DNA of 36,253 nucleotides from Fibrobacter sp. (GTDB lineage Bacteria; Fibrobacterota; Chitinivibrionia; Chitinivibrionales; Chitinispirillaceae). Shown piece after piece: positions 19,626 through 28,353 of the stretch (positions within the stretch are counted from its first letter, which is position 1; the number at the start of each line of letters is the position of its first letter). The translations under genes were made by a program, and so were the position numbers. Below the pieces are notes generated by a model, which worked only from the letters and a program-made list of their open reading frames with translations, was not told the DNA's origin and ran no database searches. The DNA is taken from assembly GCA_012513915.1 (NCBI GenBank), contig JAAZBG010000165.1, positions 1 through 36,253 on the forward strand, in the 5' to 3' direction.

Positions 19626-19805
19626 CAATGTCGTTAATTTAAGATCGAACCGTAAGACTCGCCCCCCCCCGCAGGATGGAGGTATCGGTTTGATTTTAAG
19701 ACAATTACACCTCCCTCCTGCGGGGGAGGTCTGGCTGCTTTGAGCCAGGGGGGGGCGAGCGCATAAGCACACTGCCTCATTGTAAACAATAAGTTAACGA
19801 CATTG
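19626..19805. repeat. MITE-like nested palindrome, about 180 bp
   Basis: The ends are a perfect 12-bp terminal inverted repeat, CAATGTCGTTAA (19626-19637) and TTAACGACATTG (19794-19805). Inside are two further nested arms: CTCGCCCCCCCC (19658-19669) with GGGGGGGGCGAG (19748-19759), and CCCGCAGGATGGAGGT (19668-19683) with ACCTCCCTCCTGCGGG (19709-19724), one mismatch. It has no coding capacity of its own; an opposite-strand frame across it is low-complexity Pro/Gly/Cys. The rest of the gap up to 20048 holds only a short palindrome at 19866. Confidence 0.65.
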
Positions 19806-19865
19806 CCCTCCCCCTCCGCATTGACATCCCCCGTTTCCGGAATTACTTTATAAGTATACTTTACA

Positions 19866-19880
19866 TGTCAATAATTGACA
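19866..19880. promoter_or_regulatory. 15-bp perfect palindrome upstream of the WYL regulator, candidate operator
   Basis: TGTCAATAATTGACA is an uninterrupted 7+1+7 inverted repeat 168 bases before the WYL regulator. The half site ATTGACA recurs at 19820-19826. Such a palindrome is what a dimeric HTH regulator would bind, so autoregulation by the WYL protein is a reasonable guess. Confidence 0.4.
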
Positions 19881-20048
19881 GCGTTAGTGCGTTCCGGTTG
19901 TAGTTGTTTGTGAATGATAATTCAGTTTAGCGTTAATAATGAAGTAATGAGCAGCCACTGAAGAATTGGAGCGTATGGGGTGTAAAGTAGCGTTGTTATT
20001 GGTCTGACTGGCTGCACAGTGCTTTAACTCTTTTTTCAGCGGGATGGT

Positions 20049-21020
20049 ATGAATAATAGAGATAGTGCTGTTGCACTGGTTAAACTCCTCACGGATTACC
20101 CTGATGGATTATCAAGAGCTGTTATTTCGCGCAAATTGCATCTATCAAGTGAGTCATCATTTTTCAGGATTTTGAAAAAAGCACGACTTCTTGGTAATGT
20201 GAACATTGTCATAGAAAACGGGTTCTACAAAATTACCAATGCTGAAACAATAAATGATCCTGTAGAAACAATCCTTCCAACTGATGATGAGCTTATTGCA
20301 TTACTCACCGTGCAGCGGATTGTCAGCGCAATGACAAGTCCTTTTCTTAGTGATGCGTTCAAACCGCTTGGAAAAAAATGTGACGCAATTTTAAAATTCA
20401 AAGTCCGCGATCCGCATTTATGGGCAGACAGAATTAAAATTCTTGATATTCATTACCGGTGTATCAGCGAGGGAACCTTTGGTGCTCTTGTCAATGCGCT
20501 TGCACGCAAGTACGCTGTTCGTTTTTTATATACAAATGCAGAAGGTGTTGCAAAGGAACGGACCGTGTCTCCGCAGCATCTTGTAAGGTATCGTGACAAC
20601 TGGTATTGTGATGCCTGGTGTCATGAAAAAAAGGCGCTGCGAACCTTCTCACTTGACTCAATCGAACAAATCAAACATGTCAACGAATCATGGTGCGCCT
20701 TAAGTGAAGACACCTGTCGTGAAATACTTGCTACGTCATACGGAATTTTCTCAGGTACTCCCAGGGCTCATGCATGTATCCGTCTTACCGGAAAAGCTGC
20801 ACGCTACGCACAGCGTGAGGTATGGCATCCGTATCAGAAAATTGTACGTGTCAACGACGACACCATTGAAATTGAAATACCCTACAGTCAACCACACGAA
20901 CTGATCAGGGAGATACTTTCCTGGGGTGATGAAGCCGAAGTTATAGCTCCTGCGGAATTGAGAAATGCGGTTATTGAGAGGATTAGAAAAATGAGGTTAA
21001 ATTATAAATCCGGAAGTTGA
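20049..21020 (+). CDS. HTH plus WYL-domain transcriptional regulator (323 aa)
   Basis: Residues about 1-65 are a winged helix-turn-helix (LSRAVISRKLHLSSESSFFRI). Residues about 130-215 are a WYL domain with VRFLYTNAEG, RTVSPQHLVRYRDNWYCDAW and LRTFSLDSIEQI; the name-giving motif reads WYC here. A WCX-like C-terminal region follows (YSQPHELIREILSWGDEAEVIAP). WYL regulators sense ligands or nucleic acids and are frequent next to CRISPR-Cas and other defence genes. It is the first gene on the left of the defence block, on the same strand, and is separated from the nuclease gene by a palindromic element. It may control the cas operon, itself, or both. The start has GGGATGG upstream. Confidence 0.8.
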   Translation: MNNRDSAVALVKLLTDYPDGLSRAVISRKLHLSSESSFFRILKKARLLGNVNIVIENGFYKITNAETINDPVETILPTDDELIALLTVQRIVSAMTSPFLSDAFKPLGKKCDAILKFKVRDPHLWADRIKILDIHYRCISEGTFGALVNALARKYAVRFLYTNAEGVAKERTVSPQHLVRYRDNWYCDAWCHEKKALRTFSLDSIEQIKHVNESWCALSEDTCREILATSYGIFSGTPRAHACIRLTGKAARYAQREVWHPYQKIVRVNDDTIEIEIPYSQPHELIREILSWGDEAEVIAPAELRNAVIERIRKMRLNYKSGS

Positions 21021-21040
21021 TAGATCAGTCATATCTGTCA

Positions 21041-21350
21041 TTTTGTGTCATAGGGGAATTACCAATGGCAGATTAACGGTATATGGGTATGCGCTTATTT
21101 GGTGTAAACATCATTTTGAAACAAATAACTCAAACACCACTGATTACTCCGTCGCCTCTCTCCCCAGCCCTCTCTCCACTCGTGGAGAAAGGGAGCTAGA
21201 TACTGCGATTTATTCTTCTTCCCCCTCTCCATTTACTAATGGAGAGGGGGACCGAGGGGGTGAGGCGATATGCGAATAGCTGAGTTTTCTCACACCAGTA
21301 TAGTGAATACCCATATAACGGTTAATTGTGTCAGTACTGGTGACACAAAA
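21041..21350. repeat. MITE-like composite palindrome, about 310 bp
   Basis: Three nested layers fill the 432-base gap between the WYL and nuclease genes. The outer arms are TTTTGTGTCA (21041-21050) and TGACACAAAA (21341-21350), perfect. The middle arms are ATTAACGGTATATGGGTAT (21072-21090) and ATACCCATATAACGGTTAAT (21307-21326), near perfect with a one-base shift. The inner arms are TCGCCTC (21152-21158) and GAGGCGA (21262-21268), enclosing a perfect 12-bp hairpin, CCCCCTCTCCAT with ATGGAGAGGGGG (21221-21250), and a small TCTCCAC/GTGGAGA hairpin. A plus-strand frame across it is low complexity and not a gene. Confidence 0.65.
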
Positions 21351-21452
21351 AAATTAAAAATATTGTATCGCTGTCAGGTTTTGCCAGTGATTCTTTTGTA
21401 GATTAAATACAGGTATAGTACAAACAGGGATTATTAACAGTCGGAATATTGT

Positions 21453-22496
21453 ATGGAAAAATCAAAAAGAAGTACTACTGATAGCAATCTGGCTATTAAA
21501 GCGCAGTTTGTGGAGGTATCAGGTATTATTGCAAAAGGTCGCAAAACAGCATTTACAGCTCTCAATGCCGCAGTAATTAGCACATATTGGAGTGTAGGAG
21601 AATATATTTCCCATAAAATTAAAACTGCTGAATGGGGTGATGGTGTTGTAAGGCAACTGGCTGAATTTCTTCAAGTTGCACATCCTGATCAAAAAGGATT
21701 TTCTGATAAGAATCTTTGGAGAATGAAGCAGTTTTTTGAGACGTATTCTAATGATACAATACTCTCACCACTGGTGAGAGAAATTGGATGGACTCAAAAT
21801 ATTATAATCTTGTCAAAGTGTAAAACTGATTTGGAACGGGAGTTTTATTTACGGGAATCAGCCAGAAATAATTATTCTAAAAGAGAGCTTGAAAGACAAA
21901 TTTCAAGCGGATCATTCGAAAGAAGTTTGATTCAACCAAAATTGTCACAAGTTTTAAATGATATTCACCCGGAATCCGTAACTATATTTCGCGATTCGTA
22001 CACACTTGACTTTCTGGGACTTCCTTCCCGATATAATGAATCAGATCTTCAAAAGGGTATTATTCATTCGCTTAAGCAATTTATAATTGAATTCGGTCGG
22101 GATTTCGCATTCATTGGAGAAGAATACCGGGTGCAGGTTGGAATGAAGGATTATTATATCGATCTTCTGTTTTATCACCGTGAGTTGCAGTGTCTTGTTG
22201 CCTTTGAGTTGAAAGTTGATGAATTTAAGCCGGAATATATGGGCAAATTATCATTTTATCTTGAAGCACTCGATCGTGATGTAAAGAAGATACACGAGAA
22301 GCCATCAATAGGAATCATTCTTTGTAAAGGTCGCGATTCAGAAGTTGTTGAATATGCCCTTGCCCGCACAACATCACCTGCAGTAATTGCAGAGTATACA
22401 ACAAAACTTCCGGATAAGAAGCTTTTACAAGCAAAACTTCATGAATTTTTCGATTCAACTGTTCATGAAATGCAGGCAGAATACAATTCGAATTGA
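21453..22496 (+). CDS. DUF1016/YhcG-type PD-(D/E)XK nuclease (347 aa), copy A
   Basis: The N-terminal half is the helical DUF1016 domain (TALNAAVISTYWSVGEYISH, GFSDKNLWRMKQFFETY, REIGWTQNIIILSK). The C-terminal half is the nuclease fold: DYYIDLLFYHRELQCLVAFELK, with Asp237 and the E252-L-K254 motif as the predicted metal site, then YMGKLSFYLEALD and SIGIILCKG. Length and layout match the family. YhcG-type proteins are widespread in defence islands and beside restriction genes; their cellular role is not firmly known. It is 29 bases upstream of a small antitoxin-like gene and about 285 bases upstream of cas3, on the same strand, so it may be part of a defence transcript. A second family member lies inside the cas operon. 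Confidence 0.85.
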   Translation: MEKSKRSTTDSNLAIKAQFVEVSGIIAKGRKTAFTALNAAVISTYWSVGEYISHKIKTAEWGDGVVRQLAEFLQVAHPDQKGFSDKNLWRMKQFFETYSNDTILSPLVREIGWTQNIIILSKCKTDLEREFYLRESARNNYSKRELERQISSGSFERSLIQPKLSQVLNDIHPESVTIFRDSYTLDFLGLPSRYNESDLQKGIIHSLKQFIIEFGRDFAFIGEEYRVQVGMKDYYIDLLFYHRELQCLVAFELKVDEFKPEYMGKLSFYLEALDRDVKKIHEKPSIGIILCKGRDSEVVEYALARTTSPAVIAEYTTKLPDKKLLQAKLHEFFDSTVHEMQAEYNSN

Positions 22497-22524
22497 TGGT
22501 GATTTGAAAGGAAAAGGCTCAGAA

Positions 22525-22698
22525 ATGACACAAAAACCTATGAATAACCATGATGATAATGATCAATCATCAATTGATGCGCGTTGGGTGGTTGAGGCTG
22601 AACTGCGGCTTGATGCTTATAATGAGAGTAAATTACGGGCTATGTGTATTAGTAAAGTGTTTAAGGAATGTGAGAACGTTAATAAAGTTGATTTTTGA
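22525..22698 (+). CDS. Small addiction-module antitoxin-like protein (57 aa), possibly truncated
   Basis: The ATG at 22525 is preceded by AAAGGAAAAGG. Residues about 20-45 (RWVVEAELRLDAYNESKLRA, then KVF) match the C-terminal half of the RelB-like addiction-module protein family, whose members usually read W-x-x-E-x-x-x-R-L-x-x-Y/L followed by a short basic or Ile-Pro stretch. The N-terminal helix normal in the family is replaced by an Asn/Asp-rich stretch (MNNHDDNDQSS). No RelE/ParE-type toxin gene lies next to it; the neighbours are the DUF1016 nuclease and cas3. It may be a remnant of a toxin-antitoxin pair or an orphan antitoxin. Confidence 0.5.
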   Translation: MTQKPMNNHDDNDQSSIDARWVVEAELRLDAYNESKLRAMCISKVFKECENVNKVDF

Positions 22699-22781
22699 TA
22701 CGATACTCTGGAAATTTGAGATGTTGAGTAATTAGATTTATTATACTTGTCAATTTTATTCTTCTAAAAAGCGAATTGTAA

Positions 22782-25529
22782 ATGAAATCCTATTATAAAT
22801 ATTGGGGTAAGGCACAGAAGCAGGATGATGGAACCTACAAATATCATCTGTTGCCTTATCACTGTTTGGATGTGGCGGCGGTTGGTGTTGTACTTGCTGA
22901 ATTAGACCAATCCCGAGTAATAGCTTTTCAAAAGATTGCAAAAACACTTCAGATAAATCTTGCTTCATTAATAGCTATAGTGTTGTCAGTTCATGATTTA
23001 GGAAAATTCGCAAAAACATTTCAGGTAATGGTTCCTGATGTGCAGAAATTATTACAGGGGGAAAATAGAGGTAGAATAATACCTGTGAGACATGATGCGC
23101 TTGGTGCAGCTTTATGGCGGGATAGATATGTCAATCGTATTTCGGAACGATTAATGGATCTTTATGGTATTGAGGGTTTATCTATTTTGGAGGCTCTTGA
23201 CATAATTGTAAGCACAACAACAGGACATCATGGAATCCCTGCAAATCCAGAAGGATCAATAAATATTAATGACTTTTTTGATGATAGTGATTTTGAAAGT
23301 GTTGATGAATTCTGGACTGATTTGCTTGCTCTCTTTGATGTACAACTTTTTACTAATAATATTAATAATTTGCAAATGCTTGGACAAATTGCTGATTTTA
23401 TAAAAACTGCAAGTTGGGAAATAGCTGGATTTATCACCTTCTCTGATTGGATAGGTTCAAATAGCGAATGTTTTAAACCATTAGAAAAGGAAATACCCTT
23501 AAATGAATATTGGGAACAATCGTTAATAAATGCTAATGATGCAGTACGTAGATGTGGGATTATTTCTGCATCCAGTAGAAAAACATATTCATTTCCATTT
23601 TTGTTTCCACAAATATCAAAAACACCCACGCCACTTCAACACTTTTGTGATACTTGTGAAATACCGGACATTCCACAATTATGGGTACTTGAGGATGTAA
23701 CTGGTGCAGGGAAAACGGAAGCTGCACTTATATTGACAGCACGATTATTATCAAAAGGCCTGGGAAATGGTGTTTTTATTGCATTGCCAACCATGGCAAC
23801 TTCTGATGCAATGTATAAAAGATTTTCAAAACAATATCGTTTGCTTTTTGAAGATAATTCAAAGCCATCACTGGTGCTTGCACATGGTGCACGTCATTTG
23901 TCAAAAGAATTTAGTGCATCATTTCTTGAGAAAAATGAGAATGTTGAAATTAACGATGTAGAATATACCGATGTACACTGTAGTCGTTGGTTTTCAGATA
24001 CAAATAAAAAAGCATTGCTTGCTGATGCTGGAGTTGGAACAGTAGATCAGGTTTTAATATCTGTTCTTCCAGCAAGACATCAGTCGCTCAGAATGTTTGG
24101 ACTTCATGGGAAAGTTCTTGTTATTGATGAGGTACATGCATATGATAGTTATCAGCACAGGCTCTTATGTGGCTTGTTAGAACACCATGCAAAACAGGGT
24201 GGAAGCGTAATACTGCTTTCTGCAACATTACCTATAAAAATCCGGCAGAGCTTTACAAATGCTTATTTGAATGGGAGTGTTGGAAACAAAACGAAATTTT
24301 TACAAAACGACGCATACCCTCTCGTAACTTATGTTGGAAGTGACTCGAAAATTGTTGAAGTTCATCAGGATACAAGAAGTGATCTTAAGCGCTCTGTAAT
24401 TGTTGATTTTGAGTTTGATTACAATAATGCAATTAAACTGTTAATTGAAAATGCAAAAAATGGAAAATGCTGCTGTTGGATTAGAAACACTGTATCTGAT
24501 GCTGTTTCGGTGTATGAGGATATAGCAACTCTATACCCGAAAGAACTTGTGTCCCTTCTACACAGTAGGTTTACTTATGCGGATCGAATTGACAAAGAAG
24601 GTGAACTGCTATACCATTTCGGGCCAAAATCTGGTTCTGATTTACGAAAAGGTAGAATTGTTATTGCTACCCAGGTAATCGAGCAGTCCCTTGATGTCGA
24701 TTTTGATGTTATAGTAACCGATCTTGCACCAATGGATTACATATTGCAGCGAATCGGAAGACTATTCAGGCATAAACGGGATGCATTTGGAAACCGCAGT
24801 AATATAGAGATACGTGGAATTCCAACAGTAATTATTTATGGGCCTGAACCTGATGATACCCCCAAATGCACTTGGTATTCAAGTGTCTTACCAGGAGCAT
24901 CATTTGTCTATAAAGATCACGCTGTACTTTGGAAAACACAGCAGGCGTTTATTGATACTGGTATGAAAATCACAACTCCGGGAGATGAAAATTCAATTGA
25001 TGGGATTAGAAACCTCATGAAAAAAGTTTATGGTGATGAATCCCTAAACACTCCTGAAAAATTAATGCAACAAGAGGGCACTGCTCAAAGTGATTCATTT
25101 GCGAAAGATAGTATGGGGCGGTTTAATATGCTTTCACTTGCTGAAGGGTATTCTCCAAAGAGTAGCATACACTGGTATGAAGAGATTTCGGTGCCTACAC
25201 GAATAGGGGAACCACAAATCGAGGTTTATCTGGCGAAGGTGAATAATGCCAAACTGGAGCCCTTTGAAGATGGAGAATATCCATGGGATTTAAGTGTTGT
25301 AAAAGTTCGATCAGGGTTATTTGCGGGAATCTCATTCTATAATGAAGATTCAAAACTTGTAGAGCAATTAAAGTCTGAAACTAAACGGCTTTCAGAAAAG
25401 AGTTTTGTGGTTCCTATGCGAAGTGATTGTGATAAATGGTTTTGCGATATCTTAAGTAAAAAAAAAGGTCCCTGCCGGTTTATTTATGAAACCGACAAGG
25501 GCTTTCAAGTTTTATATGTTGATAAATAA
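22782..25529 (+). CDS. cas3: CRISPR-associated nuclease/helicase Cas3 (type I-E), 915 aa
   Basis: The effector nuclease-helicase of type I-E interference, recruited by Cascade to degrade target DNA. The N-terminal HD nuclease domain has His27, HDLGK (His71-Asp72) and TTGHHG (His149-His150). The superfamily 2 helicase has Walker A TGAGKT (307-312), DEVH at 449-452, the SATLP motif and QRIGRLFRH near the end of the second RecA-like domain. The length and the opening (YYKYWGKAQ) are typical of I-E Cas3. The ribosome site before the ATG is weak. It is the first cas gene and is separated from cas8e by an unrelated 895-aa membrane protein gene, an unusual arrangement. All key residues look intact. 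Confidence 0.95.
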   Translation: MKSYYKYWGKAQKQDDGTYKYHLLPYHCLDVAAVGVVLAELDQSRVIAFQKIAKTLQINLASLIAIVLSVHDLGKFAKTFQVMVPDVQKLLQGENRGRIIPVRHDALGAALWRDRYVNRISERLMDLYGIEGLSILEALDIIVSTTTGHHGIPANPEGSININDFFDDSDFESVDEFWTDLLALFDVQLFTNNINNLQMLGQIADFIKTASWEIAGFITFSDWIGSNSECFKPLEKEIPLNEYWEQSLINANDAVRRCGIISASSRKTYSFPFLFPQISKTPTPLQHFCDTCEIPDIPQLWVLEDVTGAGKTEAALILTARLLSKGLGNGVFIALPTMATSDAMYKRFSKQYRLLFEDNSKPSLVLAHGARHLSKEFSASFLEKNENVEINDVEYTDVHCSRWFSDTNKKALLADAGVGTVDQVLISVLPARHQSLRMFGLHGKVLVIDEVHAYDSYQHRLLCGLLEHHAKQGGSVILLSATLPIKIRQSFTNAYLNGSVGNKTKFLQNDAYPLVTYVGSDSKIVEVHQDTRSDLKRSVIVDFEFDYNNAIKLLIENAKNGKCCCWIRNTVSDAVSVYEDIATLYPKELVSLLHSRFTYADRIDKEGELLYHFGPKSGSDLRKGRIVIATQVIEQSLDVDFDVIVTDLAPMDYILQRIGRLFRHKRDAFGNRSNIEIRGIPTVIIYGPEPDDTPKCTWYSSVLPGASFVYKDHAVLWKTQQAFIDTGMKITTPGDENSIDGIRNLMKKVYGDESLNTPEKLMQQEGTAQSDSFAKDSMGRFNMLSLAEGYSPKSSIHWYEEISVPTRIGEPQIEVYLAKVNNAKLEPFEDGEYPWDLSVVKVRSGLFAGISFYNEDSKLVEQLKSETKRLSEKSFVVPMRSDCDKWFCDILSKKKGPCRFIYETDKGFQVLYVDK

Positions 25530-25619
25530 TAATACATAAACCGGAGAATGTTATTAACTTTAATTGATAATTAGAGAAGCATGCTTAAGCGACATTTTTA
25601 AAATATAGAAGGTATTAAA

Positions 25620-28307
25620 ATGGTTTCAGCAATTTGTAATTTTTTTATAAGTAGTATATGTACAATACAGAATTTTGGGACAAGTCTATTGGGTTTTATT
25701 AAAATAGAACATGGCTTTATTGAACTAATGGCTGGTATTGAAGGTGCTATTCTTGCATTAGCAATACCACTCAGTCATGAATCAGTTTTGAAGATGTCGG
25801 AACGGTATAATTCTGAAACAGTGAGCGCATTGTTTCAGAAAAAAAAACGAATAATCGTTTATCCTTATTTGTTGACAATTGGGATAATTTCTTGCTTGAC
25901 ATTAGGTTTCTTTTATAAAGAAAATGCAGAGCTGATTTTTTGGAAACTAAATGTTGTCATTGCAATAGTGTTATTTATTACAAACCTAATAATGCTATTA
26001 ATTTTTTTTCACATTGTAAAAAAGTATACTACAACTTCGAATTTTGTATTAAATGAACATTTGCGTAATGTAAAGAATAAAATTGAAAAATGTCTTTCCT
26101 ACAAAAATAATAAAATGACTAAATGTCAAGAATACACAGTTGCTAATGTGGAATCTGTATGTGATATTCTTGTATTTGAAATGAGAAGGAAGAAAAATGA
26201 AATAGTCAAACATGGTCTTCGGGAGATTGAAAAAATTTTACATAAACTCCAAGAGAATTCATCACGTTTTAATAATGAGTTTCATTTCGGTGTTTTGCAG
26301 TTAATTCGAGTATATGAAGAAACAATCCTTGCAGGAAATGAGGAAATCTCAATTGAGATTGGGTGCATTACGACTGGCGTTTTAAAAAAAGTAGTAAAAA
26401 CTTCTGAACGTACTTCAGAAGTTACTCTAATATTGTCAAATTTTTTAAGAATGTATTTAATGGTTAATAAAACAACAAATCGTTCAGTTATTTTAGTAAC
26501 AACATCCTGGTATATTGACATTCTGTTTGGATCTGATGATGTAGATGATTTTAAATTGGAATATCTTGATTTGATGGATTCGTATTTTATCGTAATCTCA
26601 AAAAACATTATTAAGGAAGGTAATGATTTTTTGTTTAAAACATTTGCAAATCAAATGAATGATGGAATACATAAATTAACACCAACATGGCCTGATACAA
26701 GGCAAATCTATAATGGAATTATTGACGCAGATCCCCAAATTCTTGATGAAAGTAATCCTGTCAATTCTATTCTAAAAAAGGTTGAGAATTTAGATGCTCA
26801 ACAGAAGAATATTTTTACAATTGAAGAGTTATTTCAATGGCTTGACAAATTAAATATTATTCTTTCTGAGTATGAAAGTTTAATTGATACCAATATAAAA
26901 GAAGTGCTTTCAAACTCTATCAAAGTAATTCGAACTGAAGCAATCAATGCTTATAAGTTGGATAATGTCGATATCACTGTGTTCGGGCTAGCTGGATTTT
27001 GTTTATATGCAAAGAAATACAATTATGTAAAGTTATTGATTGAATACAACCAACCTGATGATGCAAGTGCGCACTATATGGGAAGGGGCATATTTCCAAG
27101 ATCATTAAATGAGTTGATTAGATTTTTCTTTAAGTATCATTATCTTATAAAAGAAAAGTTTCATAATTGGGATGAACATTCCGGTTCTGAAAAGTACATA
27201 AATATGCTATTTCTTATTTTGTGCTCGAAGTTCATTCACTACTATAATAAAAACGATGCTGGTGAATATCTGGATTTTAATCAGATAACGATTCCAGAGT
27301 TAAATATTTACAGATTGCGGGATATCGATTTTCATGCAAATCAATTATTGCCATTAATAAAAGAACTCAGTGACTACACTGAATTATACACTTTGTTAAA
27401 AATAAATACAGAAAATTTATTTGATGAAAAGTTACCAAAATTATGTCAATTGTTAATTGAAAAGTCTAATGAAAAAATAAGCTCACTTCATAAAGATTTA
27501 CCTGTTAACAAGAATAAAGTAAATGATTTTATTGAAAGTTTCAAAATTGGTTATATGAAAAACGCAATTGTTAGAAAGTATTTTGTTTGTACCAATGAAA
27601 CTACAGATGAATATAAAAATTCCGAAATTAAGATGGGAGAAAATGTGTTATATGACAAAAGTGCATTTCTTGATGAATGGTATATACGTTATCCTGATTT
27701 AGGTAAACATGCGGGAGAAGTACAAGGAATAAATGAAAATGTAGTGTTGTTTTCGAGGATAGCAAAAAAATGCAAAAAGACTAACTTCAATGATATACAA
27801 AAACTATTATCTAATCAAGAGACATATATTGCGATTGCATTTAGCAATGTAACGTATATTCATTTGCAAAAAGTAAATGCATATACACCTAATTGGAAAA
27901 AATCAAGTAAAGATGATACCAATACATATGGTAATTTCAACTTCATAAATGGAATACTTCCATTATATTGCAAAATTCCTTTGTATCAAGTACGTGGAAA
28001 CATTGGCTCACGTACGATATTAATTTTAAATGTTAAAAAAGTGGGGGAAATAATTCAATACTTACCACCTGAATTAGATAATGCAATGGAAATGCACAAT
28101 AATTTTATCACTGAATTTCATTCATTTTCTGAAGAAAACGAATTTCTTGAAAATTATTTAAAAATAAATCCAAGATGCGTAGAAGATCTAACAACAGATA
28201 ATGAGAAAATAGAATATTTGAATAGGCATGTATTAATTAAGATTAACCAGTATTTTGAGGCTAGATTCAGTGATGATTTTGAAGGATATACAATAGATGT
28301 TGAATAA
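25620..28307 (+). CDS. Unrecognised three-helix membrane protein with large soluble domain (895 aa), inserted in the cas operon
   Basis: The family is not recognised. The N-terminal 135 residues contain three predicted membrane helices: about 34-51 (IELMAGIEGAILALAIPL), 79-98 (IVYPYLLTIGIISCLTLGFF) and 110-131 (LNVVIAIVLFITNLIMLLIF). The other roughly 760 residues are charged, Asn/Lys-rich and largely helical, with no nuclease, NTPase or protease motif that I can identify. The C-terminal region looks more beta-rich (ETYIAIAFSNVTYIHLQKVN, SRTILILNVKKVGEIIQYLP). Its base composition is visibly more A/T-rich than the flanking cas genes, hinting at separate acquisition. It starts 90 bases after cas3 with AGAAGG upstream and ends 46 bases before cas8e on the same strand, so co-transcription is likely. 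Proteins with short multi-helix N-termini and large soluble domains occur in defence islands; a membrane-linked defence role is inference. Confidence 0.7.
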   Translation: MVSAICNFFISSICTIQNFGTSLLGFIKIEHGFIELMAGIEGAILALAIPLSHESVLKMSERYNSETVSALFQKKKRIIVYPYLLTIGIISCLTLGFFYKENAELIFWKLNVVIAIVLFITNLIMLLIFFHIVKKYTTTSNFVLNEHLRNVKNKIEKCLSYKNNKMTKCQEYTVANVESVCDILVFEMRRKKNEIVKHGLREIEKILHKLQENSSRFNNEFHFGVLQLIRVYEETILAGNEEISIEIGCITTGVLKKVVKTSERTSEVTLILSNFLRMYLMVNKTTNRSVILVTTSWYIDILFGSDDVDDFKLEYLDLMDSYFIVISKNIIKEGNDFLFKTFANQMNDGIHKLTPTWPDTRQIYNGIIDADPQILDESNPVNSILKKVENLDAQQKNIFTIEELFQWLDKLNIILSEYESLIDTNIKEVLSNSIKVIRTEAINAYKLDNVDITVFGLAGFCLYAKKYNYVKLLIEYNQPDDASAHYMGRGIFPRSLNELIRFFFKYHYLIKEKFHNWDEHSGSEKYINMLFLILCSKFIHYYNKNDAGEYLDFNQITIPELNIYRLRDIDFHANQLLPLIKELSDYTELYTLLKINTENLFDEKLPKLCQLLIEKSNEKISSLHKDLPVNKNKVNDFIESFKIGYMKNAIVRKYFVCTNETTDEYKNSEIKMGENVLYDKSAFLDEWYIRYPDLGKHAGEVQGINENVVLFSRIAKKCKKTNFNDIQKLLSNQETYIAIAFSNVTYIHLQKVNAYTPNWKKSSKDDTNTYGNFNFINGILPLYCKIPLYQVRGNIGSRTILILNVKKVGEIIQYLPPELDNAMEMHNNFITEFHSFSEENEFLENYLKINPRCVEDLTTDNEKIEYLNRHVLIKINQYFEARFSDDFEGYTIDVE

Positions 28308-28340
28308 ATTTGGAATAATTTTTGAACATTGAATCAAAAA

Positions 28341-28346
28341 AGGAGG
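28341..28346 (+). promoter_or_regulatory. Ribosome binding site fixing a TTG start for cas8e
   Basis: AGGAGG lies seven bases before TTG 28354. A 12-base copy of the same context, AAAAGGAGGCCC, occurs at 28338-28349 and again at 30045-30056, where it serves cse2. No ATG is suitably placed. Confidence 0.75.
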
Positions 28347-28353
28347 CCCCAAT

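Noticed and set aside
19479..19772. Opposite-strand frame over element 1 and the end of the UPF0173 gene
   Set aside because: It is Cys/Pro-rich, spans an inverted repeat, and is antisense to a well-supported gene.
21043..21279. Open frame over the composite palindrome
   Set aside because: It is low-complexity Ser/Pro/Gly sequence produced by the inverted repeat.
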